NCBI GenBank assembly: GCA_011620845.1
Contig: WOYJ01000023.1
Location: forward strand, 1 to 10,037
DNA from: Methanobacteriaceae archaeon
GTDB taxonomy: Archaea > Methanobacteriota > Methanobacteria > Methanobacteriales > Methanobacteriaceae
Length of the DNA stretch: 10,037 nt
Direction of reading: 5' to 3'
In this document: positions 5,882 to 10,037 of the stretch, piece after piece
Numbering within the stretch: the stretch's first letter is position 1
Layout of the letters: each line of letters begins with the position of its first letter
Program-made: the position numbers and the translations under genes
Notes under the pieces: model-generated
What the model was told of the DNA's origin: nothing
Databases searched by the model: none
Seen by the model: the letters and a program-made list of their open reading frames with translations, nothing else

Positions 5882-6613
5882 ATGCTAAAGATAAGCTTAC
5901 ACGACGGCCCGGCCCGGCTGGGAAAATACGATGGGCAGGAAACACCAGGCATATTACCACCAGATATTCCCATTCCATTTATCCCAGATGAACCCATGCC
6001 CTACAACGTGCCTAAACCACTGGCAGAGTTTTCTGTAAATAGAACCCTGGAGAAGGCCGCCGAAAGCTATGAAACTGGCATAGCAGTTATCCATGGATCT
6101 AAATATCCCGAACTACGCGTGCGCTGTGCTTTAGAACTTGAAAAACTGGGCAATGATATATTACTGGTTGCCAACCCGGAAGAGCTTTTAAATCGGCCCA
6201 TGGACCTAATAAAGATTCTGGTAAAACTCAGGGAGAACATCAACCCCAACACCGCCCTGCATTTCCCCTTCATTAAGACTCCATTCATCCCACTCCTGAC
6301 ATATCTGGGAGTTGATTTCTTCGGAGCTGATTCAGGCAATTTATATGCACAATTAGGACATATAACCACTCCCCACAGGATATATGACCTGAAAGACTAT
6401 GAGCTATACCGGTTCAATCAGGAGGAGTTGAGAGATTATAACCAGAACGCCCTGGACTTCGTGTTACGGGAAGTCAGGGAGAACATCCGGAACAAGACCT
6501 TACGAAACCTGGTGGAAGAAAGGTGTTGCTCCTCCCCGGAGACCATGACTGCTTTAAGAATCCTGGACCGTGACTATGGGGACTATCTCAGTAGATATAC
6601 TGCCCTTTATTAG
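5882..6613 (+). CDS. Stand-alone TGT-like domain protein, resembles N-terminus of archaeosine synthase ArcS
   Basis: The 243 residues resemble the tRNA-guanine transglycosylase-fold domain that opens archaeosine synthase (ArcS/TgtA2). Evidence: HDGPARLGKY near the start, the TPGILPPDIPIPF block, IAVIHGSKYPELR at about 67-80, LHFPFIKTPFIPLLTYLGVDFF at about 124-145, and a C-terminus (LREVRENIRNKTLRNLVEER then LSRYTALY) typical of archaeal TGT paralogues. ArcS normally continues with C-terminal domains carrying the PCxxKPYxxS motif and a PUA domain, for a total above 500 residues. Those are absent, and the stop is followed by non-coding sequence, not by a degraded remainder. The glycine-rich IGG signature and zinc cysteines of active TGTs are also not seen, so transglycosylation is unlikely. 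A role in tRNA modification, as one half of a split ArcS or a diverged paralogue, is inference. Confidence 0.6.
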   Translation: MLKISLHDGPARLGKYDGQETPGILPPDIPIPFIPDEPMPYNVPKPLAEFSVNRTLEKAAESYETGIAVIHGSKYPELRVRCALELEKLGNDILLVANPEELLNRPMDLIKILVKLRENINPNTALHFPFIKTPFIPLLTYLGVDFFGADSGNLYAQLGHITTPHRIYDLKDYELYRFNQEELRDYNQNALDFVLREVRENIRNKTLRNLVEERCCSSPETMTALRILDRDYGDYLSRYTALY

Positions 6614-6666
6614 GAAAAAGTGTTGATTTTTATATTAATCAGGAAAAATTAAGGTTAAATTTTATT
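6614..6666. terminator. Convergent intergenic spacer with T-rich terminators
   Basis: Only 53 bp separate the ends of the TGT-like gene (plus) and the methyltransferase gene (minus). The plus strand has GATTTTTATATT at about 6624-6635, and the minus strand has TTTTTCC near 6650-6644. These are plausible U-rich termination signals for the two converging transcripts. Confidence 0.4.
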
Positions 6667-7248
6667 TCACTTCTTATTAATCCCTTTAACCAGATGATGG
6701 TACGGTCCCACCTCTGATGCTGAAACTGGTTCAAAATTGTACTGGGTGAGGATATCCTCCACATCCTGCGGTGCGAGTTTAATATCAAATGGCGGTCCTC
6801 GTGATCCCTCAATTTTCTTAAACTCAACCACTGCGAAAACACCATCCTGCTTAATAACCCTACCTATCTCCTTCATCACTGCTTCCACTTCATCGTTTTC
6901 TACAAACCCGTGCATGACGTTGGCCATAACACATATGTCAATGGAATCATCATCTAAGGGGATTTTATCGGTTAAATCAGCGACAGCTACATCCAAATTT
7001 TTAATACCCTTCTCTTCTGTTTCTTTTTTAATATTGACCACAGACTCAGGGTAAACATCCATAGCATAGACTTTTCCATTCTCGCCCACCACAGCTGATG
7101 CGGCGAAGGATATAAATCCATCTCCACTCCCTGCGTCCAGGAAGATATCCCCTGATTTTAAACCAGCAGTGGTTAATACTCGTTCGGCGCTTAAAATATC
7201 CCTGGTTGTTTTACTGTGGTGGACATGGCCGTGTTTTTTAGCAGACAT
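6667..7248 (-). CDS. Class I SAM-dependent methyltransferase
   Basis: A cytoplasmic methyltransferase of about 193 residues, related to the UbiE/Methyltransf_11 group. Counting from the chosen start, motif I is LDAGSGDGF (37-45) for SAM binding. The acidic residue after strand two is D64 in YAMDVYP, the motif ADLTDKIP lies near 90-97, and ICVMANVMHG follows. The substrate cannot be told. The N-terminus has a histidine-rich HGHVHH (residues 6-11), a possible metal site. I chose ATG at 7248 because the Shine-Dalgarno GTGAGGT (7266-7260) overlaps the alternative GTG at 7266, which would add six residues (VRLVKK). It lies downstream of the ABC exporter genes on the same strand, separated by at most 87 bp. 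A TATA-like AT-rich palindrome near 7285-7298 may give it its own promoter. Family firm, role unknown. Confidence 0.88.
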   Translation of the reverse strand: MSAKKHGHVHHSKTTRDILSAERVLTTAGLKSGDIFLDAGSGDGFISFAASAVVGENGKVYAMDVYPESVVNIKKETEEKGIKNLDVAVADLTDKIPLDDDSIDICVMANVMHGFVENDEVEAVMKEIGRVIKQDGVFAVVEFKKIEGSRGPPFDIKLAPQDVEDILTQYNFEPVSASEVGPYHHLVKGINKK

Positions 7249-7302
7249 TTTTTTTACTAACCTCACATCAATCTAATAACCATAATTTTTAAAAATAATT
7301 CT

Positions 7303-7339
7303 CAATTTTTAATCTAAATTTTCCAATTTTTTAATCTAA
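7303..7339. repeat. Short AT-rich direct repeat after the permease gene
   Basis: CAATTTTTAATCTAA (7303-7317) and CAATTTTTTAATCTAA (7324-7339) repeat with about 21-bp spacing, and AATCTAA occurs again at 7270-7276. The right copy overlaps the permease stop codon. These may act as T/A-rich termination sequence or simply be slippage products. Confidence 0.45.
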
Positions 7340-8598
7340 TTTTCTGCTTTCAACCTGTTCTTGGAGAACAGTACCACCCCAATGGCAAAGAGTATCACCG
7401 TCAAAACCACACTAACAGCTACTGAGTAGGATATATCGTTCCATCCCTCACCATAAGTCAATAAAGAACGCAGGGCTTTCAGTATATGGGTCCAGGGTAA
7501 GAAAGCATTGAATGGGACGCCGAATATCTCCACGTCTGGAAGCGGGAAAAAGGCTCCCACCAGGAAACTCGCCGGGACAGTGATCAGGGTCCCCAGATTA
7601 GTAGCCTGACTGACACTAGTAACAAAGGCCGCAATTATCATCCCTAGTGCAATAGAGGCTATACCGCCAATTACACCCACTAAGATGGCCAGGAGTATGG
7701 AATTAAGACCGCCCTGCCAGTGAAATCCTATGGCCACCGCCACTACTAGGAGTATGATCACCTGGACAATCACCACCAGGGACCAGGGTATAAGGCCGCC
7801 GAACATTAAGTCGAATCCTTTCATCTTGGATAACTTCAGCCGGGCCAGGGTTCCAGACTCCACCTCCCTGGTGAAGTTGGCTGCCACCATGGTGGCCAGG
7901 AGTAGTATGGCAAATACGATCATCCCTGGTGCAATGAAGTCGAAACTGGTGAAGTTCTGCGTCCCCTCGATGGGCTCCACCTTGGAATTTAAAAACACAG
8001 TCGGCTGAGCCCCGGGTGTTCCCCGGATAGCGTTTTGGGTCTGAATTACTATTTCATCCTGATACTGGGCCAGGACACCAACCAGGATACCCTGGGACAC
8101 TCCGAAGTTAATAAATCCCGTGTCACCACGGATTATTAGAGTAGATGTTATATCTGGTGAGGTTGATTGGCTGGCTGCCAGTGGGTTGGTGGTTGTCATG
8201 ATGGTGTGATCTATTAATGCCAGCACCGACTCTGAAAAGTTATCCGGGATAATCAACGCGGCATCGATGTCCCTGGTCTTTAAAAAAGCGTCAGCCTCAC
8301 TTTCACTTATCTTGGTCACGTTGAAGAGGTTAACGTCACTATTTTCATATTTAGCCTCTTCTAAAAGTTGAGTAAGGTTATTTCCAAAATTGATGCTTTC
8401 ACCAGTCATAGGGATGGTGACTGGCTCATCATAATTTACAATGGCCAGTTTATAGGGGGTGTTGCTCTGCCCCATACCCCCGAAGGCGAATCCGAAGACC
8501 AACATGAAAAATATGGGGAAAACCAGGATGAAGAAAAGCCCTTTTCTGTCCCGTGCCAATTCCTTTAAATCCTTAACAGCTAAGCTGGAAAACTTCAT
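7336..8598 (-). CDS. ABC-2 type exporter permease
   Basis: The membrane subunit of an ABC exporter, 420 residues, of the ABC2_membrane_3 type. One helix lies at about 20-42 (FFILVFPIFFMLVFGFAFGG). A large extracytoplasmic domain of about 180 residues follows. Five more helices lie at about 225-245, 266-292, 298-328, 332-352 and 390-413. The segment FTREVESGTLARLKLSKMKG between helices two and three is the typical cytoplasmic coupling region for the ATPase. The gene starts 4 bp after the ATPase stop, and its ribosome-binding site (GGGAG) lies within the end of the ATPase gene, so the two are made together. The exported substrate is unknown; this architecture is used for drugs, lipids and other hydrophobic compounds. 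No sign of truncation. Confidence 0.93.
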   Translation of the reverse strand: MKFSSLAVKDLKELARDRKGLFFILVFPIFFMLVFGFAFGGMGQSNTPYKLAIVNYDEPVTIPMTGESINFGNNLTQLLEEAKYENSDVNLFNVTKISESEADAFLKTRDIDAALIIPDNFSESVLALIDHTIMTTTNPLAASQSTSPDITSTLIIRGDTGFINFGVSQGILVGVLAQYQDEIVIQTQNAIRGTPGAQPTVFLNSKVEPIEGTQNFTSFDFIAPGMIVFAILLLATMVAANFTREVESGTLARLKLSKMKGFDLMFGGLIPWSLVVIVQVIILLVVAVAIGFHWQGGLNSILLAILVGVIGGIASIALGMIIAAFVTSVSQATNLGTLITVPASFLVGAFFPLPDVEIFGVPFNAFLPWTHILKALRSLLTYGEGWNDISYSVAVSVVLTVILFAIGVVLFSKNRLKAEN

Positions 8599-8602
8599 TT
8601 TT

Positions 8603-9547
8603 TTACTCCCTCAGCCTGGTTCCAGTGAGATCGATGAACACGTCTTCCAGGGTATTCTGGCGTACTGAAAGGTCGGCCATACACGCTCCTGTCTCTTCAA
8701 TATCGTCTATGATCTGTGGAAGCTTACCCACGGCATTTAATGCCCGGAGGTTAATAATTCCCTCTATTTCCAGGACGGATAATACATTTCCTGTCTCTTC
8801 AATCTTTTTAATTACTTTCTGGTTCATGCTGTCATCAGAAAGGGTTATCTCCACTATGTCTCCCCCTCCAATTTCCTTTTTAAGGTTCACCGGAGTGTCC
8901 AGTTTAAGGAGTTTACCGTGGTCAATTATGGCCACCCTATCGGACAGTCTATCTGCCTCATCCATAAGATGGGTGGTAAGAATGACTGTTTTTCTTTCAT
9001 CACGTAAAGAGAGAATGTATTTCCAGAGCACCTGGCGTGACTGGGGATCCAGCCCCTCTGATGGTTCGTCCAGCACCACTATTTCCGGCTGGTGAACCAC
9101 TGCCATGGCCAGATTCAAACGGCGCTTCATTCCCCCGGACAGATTCTTAACCAGGGTATTTGCCTTGTCTGTAAGGAAGAGATCCTCCAGTAACTGGTCA
9201 ACCCTCTGTTTTAAAACATCCTTGGGAACTTCGTACATATCCCCTATCAGATTAAGGCTTTCAGCACATGTGAGATTGTCCCATAGAACTATTTCCTGGG
9301 GACAAACACCGATAGCTGCCTTGTCGAACTTCTTCATATCCTGGCCGTCGATTATCACCCGTCCACTGGTGGGTTTCAGTAACCCCACCATTATGTTGAT
9401 AGAGGTGGTTTTGCCGGCTCCATTGGGACCTAAAAAACCAAAAACCTCCCCCTTCTTTATCTGTAAACTCAGTCCATCCACCGCCTTAAAGCCATCGAAT
9501 TCCCTGGTGATATCCTGAGTTTCTATGATGTAATCAGCCATATTCAT
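8603..9547 (-). CDS. ABC transporter ATP-binding protein, DrrA/daunorubicin-resistance type
   Basis: The ATPase that powers the adjacent exporter. It has Walker A GPNGAGKT (40-47), the Q-loop glutamine Q84 in VCPQE, signature LSGGM (136-140), Walker B VVLDE (157-161) with catalytic E161, the D-loop EGLD and the H-loop H193. After about residue 220 comes the extra C-terminal domain usual in DrrA-like exporters, ending with NTLEDVFIDLTGTRLRE. All catalytic residues are present, and 314 residues is normal. The ATG at 9547 is directly preceded by GGCGG, which is too close. The in-frame ATG two codons later (9541) has GGCGGATGA at better spacing and may be the true start. The gene leads the operon with the permease and possibly the methyltransferase. 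A TATA-like AAAATATAATAG lies at 9614-9603. Confidence 0.95.
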   Translation of the reverse strand: MNMADYIIETQDITREFDGFKAVDGLSLQIKKGEVFGFLGPNGAGKTTSINIMVGLLKPTSGRVIIDGQDMKKFDKAAIGVCPQEIVLWDNLTCAESLNLIGDMYEVPKDVLKQRVDQLLEDLFLTDKANTLVKNLSGGMKRRLNLAMAVVHQPEIVVLDEPSEGLDPQSRQVLWKYILSLRDERKTVILTTHLMDEADRLSDRVAIIDHGKLLKLDTPVNLKKEIGGGDIVEITLSDDSMNQKVIKKIEETGNVLSVLEIEGIINLRALNAVGKLPQIIDDIEETGACMADLSVRQNTLEDVFIDLTGTRLRE

Positions 9548-9602
9548 CCGCCGTTTTACTTACTCCAAATTTTAGATTCTTAATTTTAGTGGATGATCAC
9601 TG

Positions 9603-9671
9603 CTATTATATTTTGTTCTATGATGGAAATTGCCAGTTTCAAAGTAAAAAAAATCCAAGTTATAATTAAAA
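9603..9671. promoter_or_regulatory. Divergent promoters for the ABC operon and the 92-residue gene
   Basis: The minus strand reads AAAATATAATAG at 9614-9603, which would start the ABC operon near 9580-9585. The plus strand reads TTATAATTAAAAG at 9660-9672, which would start the small gene near 9690, just before its GGGTG ribosome-binding site. Both are matches by eye to the archaeal TATA box. Confidence 0.45.
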
Positions 9672-9704
9672 GAAAAGATAAAATAGTAAGAAAAGGGTGT
9701 CCAG

Positions 9705-9983
9705 ATGATGAAGATGATTGAAAAAATCGAGATCACCATGATGAACGAAACCGTCCACAACTTCCGCAAAGGCGAATTCGGAGTCCAAAACATTGAAATA
9801 GATGAAACCAGAGGATTTATAGAAATTGAATATGGTGTCCAGGAAGGTGGGGAAAAGAATGTTTTAATTCCTTTGCAGAACGTAGAAAAATGTGAATTCT
9901 TGGTGAAGAAGGCGGAGGAAACTAAAATTAACCAGGAACAGAACCATCCGAATTTAAAAAAAGAAACCTTCAAAAAAACCTAA
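9705..9983 (+). CDS. Hypothetical protein, 92 residues
   Basis: I do not recognise this protein. Residues 1-66 alternate hydrophobic and charged positions as expected for a compact beta-sheet domain (IEKIEITMMNETVHNF, FGVQNIEIDETRGFIEIEY, NVLIPLQNVEKCEFLV). The last 25 residues are highly charged and rich in K, N, E and Q, probably disordered. There is one cysteine (C63), no signal peptide and no membrane helix. GGGTG lies 5 nt before the ATG and 8 nt before the second in-frame ATG at 9708, so either may be used. It is divergent from the ABC exporter operon; no functional link can be shown. The good ribosome-binding site, upstream TATA-like box and regular strand pattern support a real gene, rather than the overlapping minus-strand frame. 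Confidence 0.7.
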   Translation: MMKMIEKIEITMMNETVHNFRKGEFGVQNIEIDETRGFIEIEYGVQEGGEKNVLIPLQNVEKCEFLVKKAEETKINQEQNHPNLKKETFKKT

Positions 9984-10037
9984 TCTTAAAAAGAAATCCT
10001 AGTTAATGATAATTCCTCACAATCAACTCGTTGATCT

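Noticed and set aside
5832..5888. Eighteen-codon frame (ATG at 5832) overlapping the start of the TGT-like gene
   Set aside because: It has no Shine-Dalgarno site, and the likely transcript start (near 5845) lies inside it, so it is probably not translated.
6067..6369. Minus-strand frame of 100 codons inside the TGT-like gene, with CPNC near its start
   Set aside because: It is the antisense of a well-supported coding region; the single CPNC is chance and there is no ribosome-binding site.
9572..9973. Minus-strand frame of 133 codons with hydrophobic stretches opposite the last gene
   Set aside because: It is aromatic-rich because it reads the complement of charged A-rich codons, and it lacks a ribosome-binding site. 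The plus strand has a promoter-like box and ribosome site.

Overview
The window looks like chromosomal DNA from a hydrogenotrophic methanogen of the order Methanobacteriales, probably Methanobacterium or a close relative. The evidence is an hdrC-hdrB pair for soluble heterodisulfide reductase without an adjacent hdrA, a TrmB-type regulator, an archaeosine-synthase-like protein, TATA-box promoters and U-rich terminators. Shine-Dalgarno sites resembling GGAGGTGAT precede most genes. Genus-level placement is inference from gene content.

Layout. Positions 1-1100 hold a hairpin/T-run terminator and a minus-strand TrmB-family regulator whose translation start is abnormal. Positions 1078-2483 are a plus-strand, AT-rich run of small genes: the frameshifted remnant of a 2[4Fe-4S] protein, two tandem paralogous zinc-ribbon miniproteins, and a DUF6448-like protein. 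A 270-bp gap without a convincing gene follows, then a minus-strand hypothetical protein of 91 aa. Positions 3198-5001 carry the minus-strand hdrC-hdrB operon, read from a strong TATA box at about 5079-5086. HdrC is unusual: a 111-residue charged extension precedes the ordinary HdrC core, and the core has its own strong ribosome-binding site inside the longer frame.

Positions 5250-6613 hold two plus-strand genes: a CDP-alcohol phosphatidyltransferase preceded by a tandem repeat, and a stand-alone TGT-like domain resembling the N-terminal part of archaeosine synthase ArcS. From 9547 down to 6667 the minus strand encodes an ABC exporter (ATPase then permease, 4 bp apart) followed by a SAM-dependent methyltransferase. 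The window ends with a small plus-strand gene of unknown function.

How they work together. HdrC and HdrB form the CoM-S-S-CoB-reducing part of the HdrABC complex of methanogenesis. HdrA and the hydrogenase partner must lie elsewhere. The ABC pair is a drug/lipid-type exporter. The phosphatidyltransferase belongs to polar-lipid synthesis and the TGT-like protein to tRNA modification. The left 2.5 kb has the character of an accessory region: small cysteine-rich proteins, a decayed ferredoxin-like gene and a regulator with a shared promoter region. I see no insertion sequence, CRISPR array, tRNA or rRNA. The most notable signals are the extended HdrC with an internal start, the frameshifted iron-sulfur gene, the regulator with no conventional start near its ribosome-binding site, and the split ArcS-like gene.
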